Of a stretch of 64,000 nt of DNA, positions 55,871 to 64,000 are shown piece after piece. This stretch comes from Thalassospira profundimaris. GTDB taxonomy: Bacteria; Pseudomonadota; Alphaproteobacteria; Rhodospirillales; Thalassospiraceae. The DNA is taken from NCBI RefSeq assembly GCF_003326675.1, contig NZ_JPWF01000003.1, forward strand, positions 62,001 to 126,000, given 5' to 3'. The position numbers were made by a program, and so were the translations under genes. Every line of letters begins with the position of its first letter. Position 1 is the stretch's first letter. The notes under the pieces were generated by a model, which did no database searches, was not told the origin of the DNA, and saw only the letters and a program-made list of their open reading frames with translations.

Positions 55871-56068
55871 ATGGTCAATGAACGAATGAAACCTTTGCTA
55901 TACTTTTGGGTCGGAAATTTTGCCGGATTCGGACCAGATCTGCTGGGTAAAACGGGTGTGATTGGTTGGCTTTGTGAAGCATATCACATTGGCGAAACGG
56001 AACCTGAAATTCAAAAAGTAAATAATTTCAGTATCTACGTGGGAGTTAATCCAAAAACCGCAAAATGA
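55871..56068 (+). CDS. Possible 65-residue protein, doubtful
   Basis: An open frame of 65 codons in the 365-bp gap between prmA and the response-regulator gene. It starts MVNERMKPLLYFWVGNFAGF, has no good ribosome site, and directly follows the prmA terminator. No family is recognised. It may be chance. Confidence 0.2.
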   Translation: MVNERMKPLLYFWVGNFAGFGPDLLGKTGVIGWLCEAYHIGETEPEIQKVNNFSIYVGVNPKTAK

Positions 56069-56093
56069 TCCCTATATATACAAGTATTAGAAT

Positions 56094-56124
56094 GTTGCGT
56101 TTACTAATACGTATGTATAGTAAC
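56094..56124 (+). promoter_or_regulatory. Candidate promoter and inverted repeat before the REC-HD-GYP gene
   Basis: TTGCGT (56094-56099) and TATAGT (56117-56122) are spaced by 17 nt like a sigma-70 promoter. A TTACTA-N11-TAGTAA repeat (56102-56124) overlaps it and could be an operator. Transcription would begin near 56130. Confidence 0.4.
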
Positions 56125-56172
56125 CCGAAGGAGTGAGAGCCACAATGTGTTAAGTCAGTAGGGGAGAGTTCC

Positions 56173-57258
56173 TTGGCTGAAGCTGAACATCGAATTCTGA
56201 TAGTTGATGACGAAGCGGTCATCCGTAAATTGCTTGCGCGTATCCTTGATCGCGCCGGATATCAGATTGTGGAGGCCGTTGACGGCCTTGATGCGATCGA
56301 AAAACTGCATCAGAACCCCGCATTGCGGCTTGTCGTTTCTGATCTCAGGATGCCCAATTGCGGTGGTCTTGAACTGGTCCGGCGTGCGATCAACGAGTTT
56401 CGCCGTGATTTCGAATTCATCCTGTTGACCGGGGATGGTGACAAGTCGGATGCCATCGGCGCACTGCGTTTGGGTGTCCGGGAGTTTCTTGACAAGCCGG
56501 TGGACCGTGCTGATTTTGAAACGGCTGTAACGCAGGCGCAGGAACGATTACGTGAACGGGACCTGGAAAGCGAACGTATCCGCAAGCTCGAACTTGATAA
56601 TGTCAGCCAATCGAAAACCCTTGATGACATCACCCGCAAGCTGGGCGGCGCAGAACAGGAAATGGTCGACCGACTTAGCCTGATTTCCCAGTATCGCGAC
56701 ATTGAAACTGCGGAACATTGTGTGCGTGTCGGTCTTTATTCCCAATTGCTTGCCGAGATGTACGGGCTTGATACCCAGACCCAACGCACCATCAGGCTTG
56801 CCGGTATTTTACATGATATCGGCAAGGTTGGCGTGCCCGACGAGGTGTTGCTTAAGGAAGGCCCGCTGACCGATAGCGAGTTCGAGGTGATGAAGCGTCA
56901 TACCGAAATCGGGTTTGCGATGCTGAATTCATCAAATAATCCCGTGCTGGAGCAGGCGGCAATTATTGCACGCAATCATCATGAAAAATGGGAAGGCACG
57001 GGGTATTGCGTTGGCTTGTCCGGCGAAGAAATACCGGTGATTGCCCGCATAGTATCGATTGCGGATGTCTATGACGCCTTGCGCAGTTCGAGGCGATACA
57101 AGCCACCATTTAGCCACCTTGAGGCCGTGGACATCATTACCAGAGGCGATGGCCGAACCGCGCCCGGAATGTTTGATCCGACCTTGCTTGGATTGTTTGC
57201 AGAACATCACAGCCGCTTTGAAAGCATCTTTGACGGGATGCCCGATCAACTGGTGTAA
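56173..57258 (+). CDS. Response regulator with HD-GYP-type output domain (variant GYC)
   Basis: A 361-residue regulator. The receiver domain (residues 5-120) has acidic VDDE, phospho-Asp57 in VVSDLRMP and Lys108. A coiled linker (about 120-165) leads to an HD-GYP domain: H182, H214-D215 in GILHDIGKVGVPDE, H243, HHE 269-271, and GTGYC where GYP is usual, then IVSIADVYDAL. HD-GYP domains hydrolyse cyclic di-GMP to pGpG or GMP; the Pro-to-Cys change at residue 279 may alter activity or partner binding. The start is TTG 56173 with AGGGGAG seven bases upstream. The hybrid kinase gene follows after 19 nt and is probably its cognate partner. Confidence 0.88.
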   Translation: MAEAEHRILIVDDEAVIRKLLARILDRAGYQIVEAVDGLDAIEKLHQNPALRLVVSDLRMPNCGGLELVRRAINEFRRDFEFILLTGDGDKSDAIGALRLGVREFLDKPVDRADFETAVTQAQERLRERDLESERIRKLELDNVSQSKTLDDITRKLGGAEQEMVDRLSLISQYRDIETAEHCVRVGLYSQLLAEMYGLDTQTQRTIRLAGILHDIGKVGVPDEVLLKEGPLTDSEFEVMKRHTEIGFAMLNSSNNPVLEQAAIIARNHHEKWEGTGYCVGLSGEEIPVIARIVSIADVYDALRSSRRYKPPFSHLEAVDIITRGDGRTAPGMFDPTLLGLFAEHHSRFESIFDGMPDQLV

Positions 57259-57277
57259 GACCGGAGACGTTTAGACG

Positions 57278-60200
57278 ATGCGCCAAAACGTAGATGTGAT
57301 TTTGCAACGGACGCGAAATCGAATTTCTGATTTCATGCTTTTGGTCATGGCGATTGGCGGGTTTCCGGCACTTGTTGCATCGGTGATGCGCGAAGCCAGT
57401 CAACAATTCTGGCTGGTGGAGCTAATCCAGATTGCGGTGTTTCTTGCGGTTGTGACCGGTTTGGCATTGCGGCGCGGATTGGAAGTCAAAACAAAGGCCC
57501 GTGTCATTATCACCGCAATGACGGCGCTTTCATTACTTTATATCGTGATGTTTTCACCGGCCAGTGGCATGGCACTGATGATCGTGTCTACGGTGACGGT
57601 TGCCGTGTTCTACCCGCTTGGTATCACGTTGCGATATGCCGTTTTCTGTTTTGCGACCATTGCAGTGATCGGGGGCATACGCGTTTACGGGCTTGATGAT
57701 TTCCTGTTTCCCGATGCCGGGACTGTTCCGCATACCCTACCTGTCTGGGTGGCGACCTTGTTTGGGTATGCATGGATGAGTTCGGCCATGGTGGTTGGTG
57801 TCATCTGGATGCGACAGGCATTGTTGCAGCTAAGTGTTGATCAACTGCGTTCCCAGAACGAGCTGGTGTCGGGCAACAAGTTTCTGGAACAAATCCGGGT
57901 CAGCGCGGGGGAAGTTGCCAGTTATTTCTCCTCCCTTGACCGGATCGAAAATGTTTCCTTCCGGCCAACACTTGAACGCTTTGCCGAACTTCTGAATTGC
58001 GAACGTGCCAGCCTTTGGCTGCAAAACGAGGACGGCGATGTTGAGTGCGTGGGTCTTTATGACGCCAACGACGCAAAGGCGACGCATGATGGTCTTGTTT
58101 TGAAACGCAAGGACTTGCCACGCTATTTTGCCGCCCTCGAAACCGGACAGGCAATTGATGCCGAAAATGCGATGGAAGACCCGCGTACATCCGAATTTAC
58201 CGAGCATTATCTGCGCCCACTTAACATCCGGGCAATGCTTGATGTGTCTCTAATGTCGGTTTCCGGACGTATGGGGGTTTTGTGTTTTGAAACGACCGGG
58301 CGCACACGCGCATGGCGTCCCGATGAAATCGTTTTTGCCCATATGGCCGGTGGTCTATTGGCTGCTGCTGCCGGGATAAAGTCGGTCATGGAGGTCGACG
58401 AAGAACTGAACTTCTCGCGCCGCCGGTTCGAGGCCGTGGCCAATTACACCTATGACTGGGAAAGCTGGATTTCATCGGAAGGAAAACTCGTTTGGGTTAA
58501 CCCGGCGATTGAACGTGTCCTTGGCTATAGCGTGGCAGAATGCATGGAAGTGGCGGATTATCCATTGCCATTCGTTGCACCGGAAGACCGCGACCGGGTG
58601 CGCCATTACCTTGAAGAAGGTCTGACTGGCCTTTCGGGCAATGACCGCGAATTTACCGGTTTGCACAAGAATGGACGACGGGTTGGAATTGCACTGTCCT
58701 GGCAGCCGATTGCGGACAGTGACGGGACCAATATGGGGATAAGGGTCAGTTGCCGGGATGTCACCGATCGGATTCGTCAAAGACGCGATCTGGAGTTGGC
58801 AAAAAGCGACCTTGAAGCCAATCAACGCCGTCTAAGGGCACATTTCGATAATGGAAAGATCGGGGTGTTCTATTGGAAACCGGATCGAACCATCATCGAG
58901 GTGAATGAAACTGCCTGCCAGATGTTTGGTTATACGGCTGGCGAGTTGGTGGGACGGCGTCTTGAAATGCTTGTGCCGCATGACGAACGTCATCGCCTTG
59001 GATCGCTGGTCGATCAAATCATGCAAACTAAGAACAGCGTGAATAACCGTTTTACCAATATCGGACGAGATGGCAGCAAGCTTATCTGCGAATGGTATGA
59101 AAGCCCGATATTTGATGCGAATGGTGTTCTGGATTGCATTGCGAGTTTCGCACTCGATGTCACCGAACGTGAACGGTATCAGGAAACGCTTGAATCGATT
59201 TATCGCGGTGTTCGTCATCAGATCGGCGCAGGGTTCTTTGACAATCTGACCAAGGTTCTGTGCGAGACCCTTGATATGGCCTATTGCCATATTGCTGAAA
59301 TCTCGGGGGGACGTGTGAAATCGGTCGCCTTTTATGCACCTGATAACAAGGTCAGTGGCCTTGATTTCGAACTGGCAGGTTCCGGTGCAGAACGGGTTAT
59401 TTCGGAGGGCGTTTTTGTCTGCGAAGATCACTTCGCCGAAGCAATGCCCGGTGTGCCGCCGGTAACGCAAATAGAGGTGTCCGGTTATGTCGGTGCAGCC
59501 CTTTATGATAACTCCGGACAGCCAATTGGCGTGATTGTCACGATTTCGGACAAACCGCTAAGAGATCCGGAATTGGCGCGATCCATTGTCGAGGTCTTTG
59601 CATCACGCGCCTCGGCCGAGTTGCAGCGCATGTTGTCAGAACGCAAACGCGAAAAGCTTGAACAACAACTTCGTCATTCGCAGCGGATGGAAACCATTGG
59701 CGTTCTGGCTGGCGGGATTGCGCATGACTTCAACAATATCCTGCAACCGATCAGCGGGTATGCGGAATTGCTTTATACCGACTTGCCAGAAGATTCGCCG
59801 CTTCGTGACGATGTTATGGAAATCCGGCACGGTGCAGACAGGGCGCGGGATCTGGTTCGACAAATCCTGTCATTCTCGCGGAATTCGGAAACTGAACGTT
59901 CGCCGATTGATGTTGCATCCATGATCAAGGGGACGGTGCGCTTTGCCCGTGGTTCGTTGCCGTCAAGCGTATCCCTGACGACCAGCATTTCGGCAGAATC
60001 CGGGTCTGTCTTGGGGAATGCGACCCAGCTTGATCAGTGTCTGATGAACCTGATTACCAACGCCTATCATGCTGTTGGCGAGGCGGGCGAAATTCGGGTT
60101 GAAGCCGGACCGTTCGAGTTGACAGATGACAGTGCCGAAATGCACCCGCTTCTGACGCCGGGTTCCTATATCCGGATTTCGGTGATCGACAACGGCACCG

Positions 60201-60865
60201 GCATGGATGCCGAAACGGCCAAGAAGATATTTGACCCGTTCTTTACCACCAAGGAGCCGGGCAAGGGGACTGGATTGGGGCTTTCGACGGTTCACGGCAT
60301 CATTGCCGGACACAAGGGTGAGGTCACGGTCTATAGCCGATTGGGCCAAGGCACGCGCTTTTCGATCCTGTTGCCGGAATTTGAACGCCTTGAAGAAGAA
60401 TGCAAGCGGGTTGCGCGTGGCGAAATGACACGAGGGGTGGGGCATCTTGCCGTGGTCGATGACGAGGAAAAGAACCTTAAGCTTTGTTCTAGAATGCTCG
60501 AACGGATCGGCTATAGCGTTAAGACATTCAATAGTGCTGCCGATGCAATTGCAGCGATTAACGCACCTGATGCCTCATTTGACGGACTTTTGACGGATCA
60601 GACCATGCCGGAAATGACAGGTGTCAAACTTGTCGAAACACTGCGCAAAGGTGGCCATGATATTCCGGTGGTGGTCATGACCGGCTATGCCTCGGATGAG
60701 GTTATTGCATCATACAAGGCACTTGATGTGCATGCGATCTTGGCAAAGCCGGTTGATGTGGTCGAGTTGCACGATGCGCTGGAAGGTGCCTGCAATCGTA
60801 CCAAAGCCAACAATGACAGTTCCATTCCTGCACGGGCGATGCCCGATGTCGCGCATGACAGTTAA
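57278..60865 (+). CDS. Hybrid sensor histidine kinase with GAF, PAS, GAF, HisKA, HATPase and receiver domains
   Basis: A 1195-residue membrane sensor. Residues about 15-185 hold some five or six hydrophobic segments. A GAF domain (about 220-365), two PAS domains (about 385-505 and 520-640, each ending in CRDVTDR or ALDVTER) and a second GAF (about 645-790) follow. HisKA has H816 in GIAHDFNNIL, the ATPase has DNGTGM and GKGTGLGLSTVHGI, and a C-terminal receiver has D1107 in LLTDQTMPEMTG. Phosphate may pass from H816 to D1107 or to the REC-HD-GYP protein of the same operon. The stimulus is unknown. It converges on the SDR gene with a 9-bp gap. Confidence 0.92.
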   Translation: MRQNVDVILQRTRNRISDFMLLVMAIGGFPALVASVMREASQQFWLVELIQIAVFLAVVTGLALRRGLEVKTKARVIITAMTALSLLYIVMFSPASGMALMIVSTVTVAVFYPLGITLRYAVFCFATIAVIGGIRVYGLDDFLFPDAGTVPHTLPVWVATLFGYAWMSSAMVVGVIWMRQALLQLSVDQLRSQNELVSGNKFLEQIRVSAGEVASYFSSLDRIENVSFRPTLERFAELLNCERASLWLQNEDGDVECVGLYDANDAKATHDGLVLKRKDLPRYFAALETGQAIDAENAMEDPRTSEFTEHYLRPLNIRAMLDVSLMSVSGRMGVLCFETTGRTRAWRPDEIVFAHMAGGLLAAAAGIKSVMEVDEELNFSRRRFEAVANYTYDWESWISSEGKLVWVNPAIERVLGYSVAECMEVADYPLPFVAPEDRDRVRHYLEEGLTGLSGNDREFTGLHKNGRRVGIALSWQPIADSDGTNMGIRVSCRDVTDRIRQRRDLELAKSDLEANQRRLRAHFDNGKIGVFYWKPDRTIIEVNETACQMFGYTAGELVGRRLEMLVPHDERHRLGSLVDQIMQTKNSVNNRFTNIGRDGSKLICEWYESPIFDANGVLDCIASFALDVTERERYQETLESIYRGVRHQIGAGFFDNLTKVLCETLDMAYCHIAEISGGRVKSVAFYAPDNKVSGLDFELAGSGAERVISEGVFVCEDHFAEAMPGVPPVTQIEVSGYVGAALYDNSGQPIGVIVTISDKPLRDPELARSIVEVFASRASAELQRMLSERKREKLEQQLRHSQRMETIGVLAGGIAHDFNNILQPISGYAELLYTDLPEDSPLRDDVMEIRHGADRARDLVRQILSFSRNSETERSPIDVASMIKGTVRFARGSLPSSVSLTTSISAESGSVLGNATQLDQCLMNLITNAYHAVGEAGEIRVEAGPFELTDDSAEMHPLLTPGSYIRISVIDNGTGMDAETAKKIFDPFFTTKEPGKGTGLGLSTVHGIIAGHKGEVTVYSRLGQGTRFSILLPEFERLEEECKRVARGEMTRGVGHLAVVDDEEKNLKLCSRMLERIGYSVKTFNSAADAIAAINAPDASFDGLLTDQTMPEMTGVKLVETLRKGGHDIPVVVMTGYASDEVIASYKALDVHAILAKPVDVVELHDALEGACNRTKANNDSSIPARAMPDVAHDS

Positions 60866-60874
60866 GAGGAAAGC

Positions 60875-61612
60875 TTATCGTCCGCCTCCGACATCGAGGA
60901 TGGCACCCGTTACATAGGATGCGTCGTCTGAAACCAGCCAATAGATGCTTTGTGCAATTTCGTCTGCTTCGCCCGGACGGCCAAGCGGGCAGTTGGGACC
61001 AAGTTCGCCAACCCGTTCAGGGCGCCCGGCACTGGCATGGATTTCAGTGTTTATGATGCCCGGACGAACGGCATTCACGCGAATGCCTTTGGGGCCAAGT
61101 TCCTTGGAAAGGCCGATGGTAAGGGTATCAATCGCGCCTTTTGATCCAGCGTAATCGACATATTCCCCCGGTGATCCAAGTTTGGCCGCAACCGAGGACA
61201 CATTCACAATGGCACCACCGGATGGAAGCGCACGGGCGGCTTCGCGCGCGACCAGATAGCCACCCAGAACATTGGTATCAAACACGTTTTTCATGCGTTC
61301 GATATCCATGTCTGCAAGGGTACTTTGGGGGGCGACAATGCCGGCATTGTTCACAACACCATCAACCGAGCCAAATCTGTCACGCGTGGCGGCAAAAAAA
61401 CCAACCACACTGGCTTCGTCGCGGACATCGCATTGATAGGCAAACGCATTGCCTGCGACACCGGCCTGTTCGCACAATGCACAGGTTTCATCTGCACTTT
61501 GCCGGTTGCCGACAAAGCTGATGGCAACATTCCAGCCTTTTGCTGCAAACAGCACAGCCGTCGCCCGGCCAATGCCGCGTGATCCACCGGTAATCAGGAT
61601 AGTTTTGGACAT
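60875..61612 (-). CDS. SDR-family oxidoreductase
   Basis: A 245-residue classical short-chain dehydrogenase: ITGGSRGIGRATAVLF (TGGSRGIG), NNAGIVAP, NVSSVAAKLG, active-site Tyr in YVDYAGSKGAID, and C-terminal ASYVTGAILDVGGGR. It resembles glucose 1-dehydrogenase / 3-oxoacyl-ACP-reductase-like SDRs, and a DUF-level guess at substrate is not possible. ATG 61612 is used. It is alone, convergent with the hybrid kinase gene, and preceded by the terminator of the small gene upstream on the same strand. Confidence 0.88.
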   Translation of the reverse strand: MSKTILITGGSRGIGRATAVLFAAKGWNVAISFVGNRQSADETCALCEQAGVAGNAFAYQCDVRDEASVVGFFAATRDRFGSVDGVVNNAGIVAPQSTLADMDIERMKNVFDTNVLGGYLVAREAARALPSGGAIVNVSSVAAKLGSPGEYVDYAGSKGAIDTLTIGLSKELGPKGIRVNAVRPGIINTEIHASAGRPERVGELGPNCPLGRPGEADEIAQSIYWLVSDDASYVTGAILDVGGGR

Positions 61613-61671
61613 GGTTCACCCGCCTGGATGTTATGTGTTTTCAATACTATGGCGCGGGTGATGGAGGCAGG

Positions 61672-61710
61672 TCAAAAAGAAACGGCCCTGCTGTGGAGAA
61701 GCAGGGCCGT
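61672..61710 (-). terminator. Rho-independent terminator downstream of the small 61998 gene
   Basis: An 11-bp stem ACGGCCCTGCT/AGCAGGGCCGT with a 7-nt loop is followed on the minus strand by TTCTTTTTG. It shows that something between 61713 and about 62000 is transcribed leftward. Confidence 0.85.
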
Positions 61711-61806
61711 CTCAGAGGGAAAAGACAAAAAAGACCGCAAGGATCATGAACCGTGATCCTGCGCTTCGTCACTGCATGTCTCACCATTCCGGGCGGGACT
61801 GATCCT

Positions 61807-61998
61807 TTAATCCTTGTCCTTGGTGTCTTCAGAACCGGCAGGGGACCGGTCTGTTTCATCGTCTGCCAGATGGGCAGGGCCAATATCAAGACCGAGCGCA
61901 GCTTTGCGACCAATGGTCAGGCGCTCAAGGCCATCATAGGCCGTCTGACGACGACGCGATTGTACGACACTCAGGGCAGTAATAGGAAAACGGATCAC
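61807..61998 (-). CDS. Small basic protein, 63 residues, unknown function
   Basis: A GTG-started frame beginning MIRFPITALSVVQSRRRQTA, with GLERLTIGRKAALGLDIG in the middle and an acidic tail. The Arg-rich start and the LDIG segment recall the short DUF1127-type proteins of Alphaproteobacteria, but the match is loose. An AGGAG lies about 10 nt before the GTG, and a strong terminator ends its transcript, which favours a real gene. A competing ATG at 62004 in another frame shares the ribosome site and would give only 23 residues. Confidence 0.45.
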   Translation of the reverse strand: MIRFPITALSVVQSRRRQTAYDGLERLTIGRKAALGLDIGPAHLADDETDRSPAGSEDTKDKD

Positions 61999-62246
61999 CG
62001 TTCATGGTCTCCTGCAAATTGACGTCCCGACGGGCCATCTTTTTGTCACGGAGATGTAATAAGTTAATCTTTGACTAATGTGCATTGCGAAGCTTGCAAC
62101 GCATTCATACCTCTGACGCATGTGGGGATATTACCGAGCAGAAGAAATATTTTATAAAATATGCGAAATATCTTTGCGGCTTGCATGTATTAGGTAATAA
62201 CCCTTACATAGTTCCAACTGCCCCACATATGAAAACGAGGACGTTT
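61999..62246. other. Divergent intergenic region with a 16-bp AT palindrome
   Basis: Control region before the aminopeptidase P gene. ATATTTTATAAAATAT at 62147-62162 is a perfect 16-bp palindrome, 85 nt upstream of the ATG. No RNA gene is recognisable. Confidence 0.45.
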
Positions 62247-64000
62247 ATGACCATTTCCGGTGATGCCCAACTCGCGACCCTTCTGGAACGCGATAATGTC
62301 GACAAGGATGTTAGCGCTGTCATCTCTTTGATTGATGGTGTGCTTGCGGCCGCCGATGGTGATACGCGGACCGACTGGATTGATCTGGTTTGTGAAGCAC
62401 CAAGCGAAGAATTGGCCTCGGCCCTGCTTGCGTTGCGCGATGAACGCAAAGGGCTGTTTAAAACAGCAAAGGCCGATTTCGTCGCGTCCGACCGCGTAAG
62501 TGCGATGCGTACTTATCTTGCGGCAAAGGATTTGGACGGGTTCATCATTCCGCGTGCGGATGAACATCAGGGTGAAAATGTTCCGGCCCGTGCCGAACGT
62601 TTGGCATGGATGACCGGCTTTACCGGGTCGGCCGGTGCGGCGGTGGTTCTGGCCGACAAGGCAGCGGTGTTCGTTGATGGTCGCTATACCATTCAGGTCC
62701 GTCAGCAGGTGGACCGTGATCTGTTTGAATATCGGCATCTGGTCGATGAACCGGTGGTCGGCTGGTTGCATGATAATCTTAAGCAGGGGCAGAAGCTGGC
62801 CTATGATCCGTGGCTTCATACCGTGCAGCAGGCCAATAATTTGCGTGCGGCTTGCGAAGGTGTCGGGGCGGAACTGGTTGCCATTGATACCAACCCGATT
62901 GATGCGCTTTGGCACGATCAACCGGCCATGCCACTTGGCCCGGTACGTCCGCACCCGATGGAATATGCTGGGAAATCCAGTGCCGAAAAACGCAGCCAGA
63001 TTGCGGGGCTTTTGTCGCGCCTGTCCTGTGATAGTGCCATTTTGTCCGCACCCGACAGTATTGCGTGGCTTTTGAATATTCGTGGTGCAGATGTGCCGCA
63101 AACCCCGCTTGCGCTTGGTTATGCGATCATTAATGGGGATGCGTCGGTCGAGCTGTTTATGGATGAACGCAAACTGGCTGGCGAAACTGGTGCCTGGTTG
63201 CGCGATGAAGCAACCCTGCGCGCGCCGGGTGAATTGGCCGATGCCCTGAAGGCAATGGGTAATCAGGCAGTGCGTCTTGACGAGGCAACGGCGGGTGACT
63301 GGCTGCGTATGCAATTGGACGAGGCGGGTGCAACTGTTCGTGTTGGTCGTGATCCGGTGGCCTTGCCCAAGGCCTGCAAGAACGAGGTCGAACTGGAAGG
63401 TTCGCGCAAGGCGCACAAACGAGACGGCGAAAAAATCATCCGCTATTTCAAATGGCTTGATGAAACTGCAATCAATGGCGATATCGATGAACGTGTTGCG
63501 GCGGACAAGCTGTTATCGCTGCGTGCCGAAGATCCCCTGTTCCGGGATTCCAGCTTTGAAACCATTCCGGGCAGTGGTCCGAACGGCGCGCTTTGCCATT
63601 ATCGCAATACCCCTGAAAGCAACCGCAAACTGACAGCGGGTGAAATCTTCCTGATTGATTCGGGGGGGCAATATCTGGATGGCACCACCGACATCACCCG
63701 TACCACCATTGTCGGCGAACCAAGTGCTGAACATCGCGATCGCTTTACCCGTGTGCTTAAGGGGCATATCGCGCTGGCGCGTGCGGTTTTCCCGGTTGGC
63801 ACCACCGGTCAACAGCTTGATACCCTTGCACGTATGCCGCTTTGGGAAGCCGGTCTTGATTTCGATCACGGTACCGGACACGGTGTTGGCAGTTATCTTG
63901 GCGTGCATGAAGGTCCGCAACGTATTTCCAAGGCGGCCAATACCATTGCCCTGAAACCGGGCATGGTTCTGTCGAATGAACCGGGTTTCTATAAGGAAGG
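62247..64000 (+). CDS. Aminopeptidase P family metallopeptidase (M24B), 3' partial
   Basis: The frame is open from ATG 62247 to the window end (584 full codons). An N-terminal extension of about 70 residues precedes the creatinase-like domains (DRVSAMRTYLAAKDLDGFII, then WMTGFTGSAGAAVV and DGRYTIQV). The pita-bread catalytic domain supplies metal ligands in FLIDSGGQYLDGTTDITRT, GTGHGVGSYLGVHEGPQ and SNEPGFY. It removes N-terminal residues before proline. An in-frame ATG at 62229 is possible, but GAGG at 62235 favours 62247. The remaining C-terminal part lies beyond the window. Confidence 0.92.
   Translation, partial: MTISGDAQLATLLERDNVDKDVSAVISLIDGVLAAADGDTRTDWIDLVCEAPSEELASALLALRDERKGLFKTAKADFVASDRVSAMRTYLAAKDLDGFIIPRADEHQGENVPARAERLAWMTGFTGSAGAAVVLADKAAVFVDGRYTIQVRQQVDRDLFEYRHLVDEPVVGWLHDNLKQGQKLAYDPWLHTVQQANNLRAACEGVGAELVAIDTNPIDALWHDQPAMPLGPVRPHPMEYAGKSSAEKRSQIAGLLSRLSCDSAILSAPDSIAWLLNIRGADVPQTPLALGYAIINGDASVELFMDERKLAGETGAWLRDEATLRAPGELADALKAMGNQAVRLDEATAGDWLRMQLDEAGATVRVGRDPVALPKACKNEVELEGSRKAHKRDGEKIIRYFKWLDETAINGDIDERVAADKLLSLRAEDPLFRDSSFETIPGSGPNGALCHYRNTPESNRKLTAGEIFLIDSGGQYLDGTTDITRTTIVGEPSAEHRDRFTRVLKGHIALARAVFPVGTTGQQLDTLARMPLWEAGLDFDHGTGHGVGSYLGVHEGPQRISKAANTIALKPGMVLSNEPGFYKE

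Noticed and set aside
62190-63416. 408-codon minus-strand frame at the right end
   Set aside because: The plus strand encodes a clear M24 aminopeptidase P that runs off the window end; the minus frame is its shadow.

Overview
The window looks like chromosomal DNA of a free-living, probably marine alphaproteobacterium of the Rhodospirillales, with a Thalassospira-like gene repertoire. This is inferred from gene content, moderate GC, a split MetH with a SahR regulator, and many organic-acid TTT/TRAP transporters. I ran no database search. About fifty protein genes are supported. I saw no rRNA, tRNA, CRISPR array, prophage or insertion sequence. Two genes are cut by the window edges: a UxaA-type dehydratase at the left and an M24 aminopeptidase P at the right.

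Layout. 1-2.8 kb: end of a sugar-acid operon (UxaA-type dehydratase, SDR dehydrogenase, fumarylacetoacetase-fold hydrolase). 2.9-6.1 kb: a class III CoA-transferase translationally coupled to a solute-binding-protein-fold protein that has no signal peptide, divergent from an IclR regulator. 6.1-16.2 kb: a tartrate locus with two LysR regulators, a TctC binding protein, a fused TctA-TctB permease, two tartrate/malate-type dehydrogenases flanking a glycerate 2-kinase, and a tartrate-dehydratase-like enolase-superfamily enzyme. 16.3-24.5 kb: a CoA-dependent acid catabolism locus (CoA-transferase, thioesterase, IclR; divergent acyl-CoA ligase, MaoC-like hydratase, three-gene TRAP transporter). 24.7-26.5 kb: a two-gene PAS/MCP receptor behind a perfect FNR-type box. 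26.7-30.7 kb: a 2-hydroxyacid dehydrogenase, a one-domain ModE and modABC with a clear ModE operator.

31-36.2 kb: a Na+/solute symporter with its DUF4212 partner, a cNMP/CBS/DUF294 protein and a DnaQ-type exonuclease. 36.8-40 kb: ettA and mlaC-mlaA. 40.3-46.1 kb: sahR-metF-metH(N)-metH(C), a methionine-cycle operon preceded by a strong dyad. 46.2-56 kb: a Bcr/CflA-type exporter, a ClC-CBS transporter, two related Ser-rich proteins (one with EF-hands) flanking wecB, a UvrD/PcrA helicase and prmA. 56.1-60.9 kb: a REC-HD-GYP regulator with a variant GYP motif and a large hybrid histidine kinase. 60.9-64 kb: an SDR, a small basic protein and aminopeptidase P.

The catabolic loci share one plan: a high-affinity binding-protein transporter, a divergent IclR or LysR regulator, and enzymes feeding pyruvate, oxaloacetate, glycerate or acyl-CoA pools. 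The least explained parts are the cytoplasmic binding-protein/CoA-transferase pair, the symporter/DUF294/exonuclease module, the Ser-rich/EF-hand pair, and the FNR-box PAS/MCP pair.
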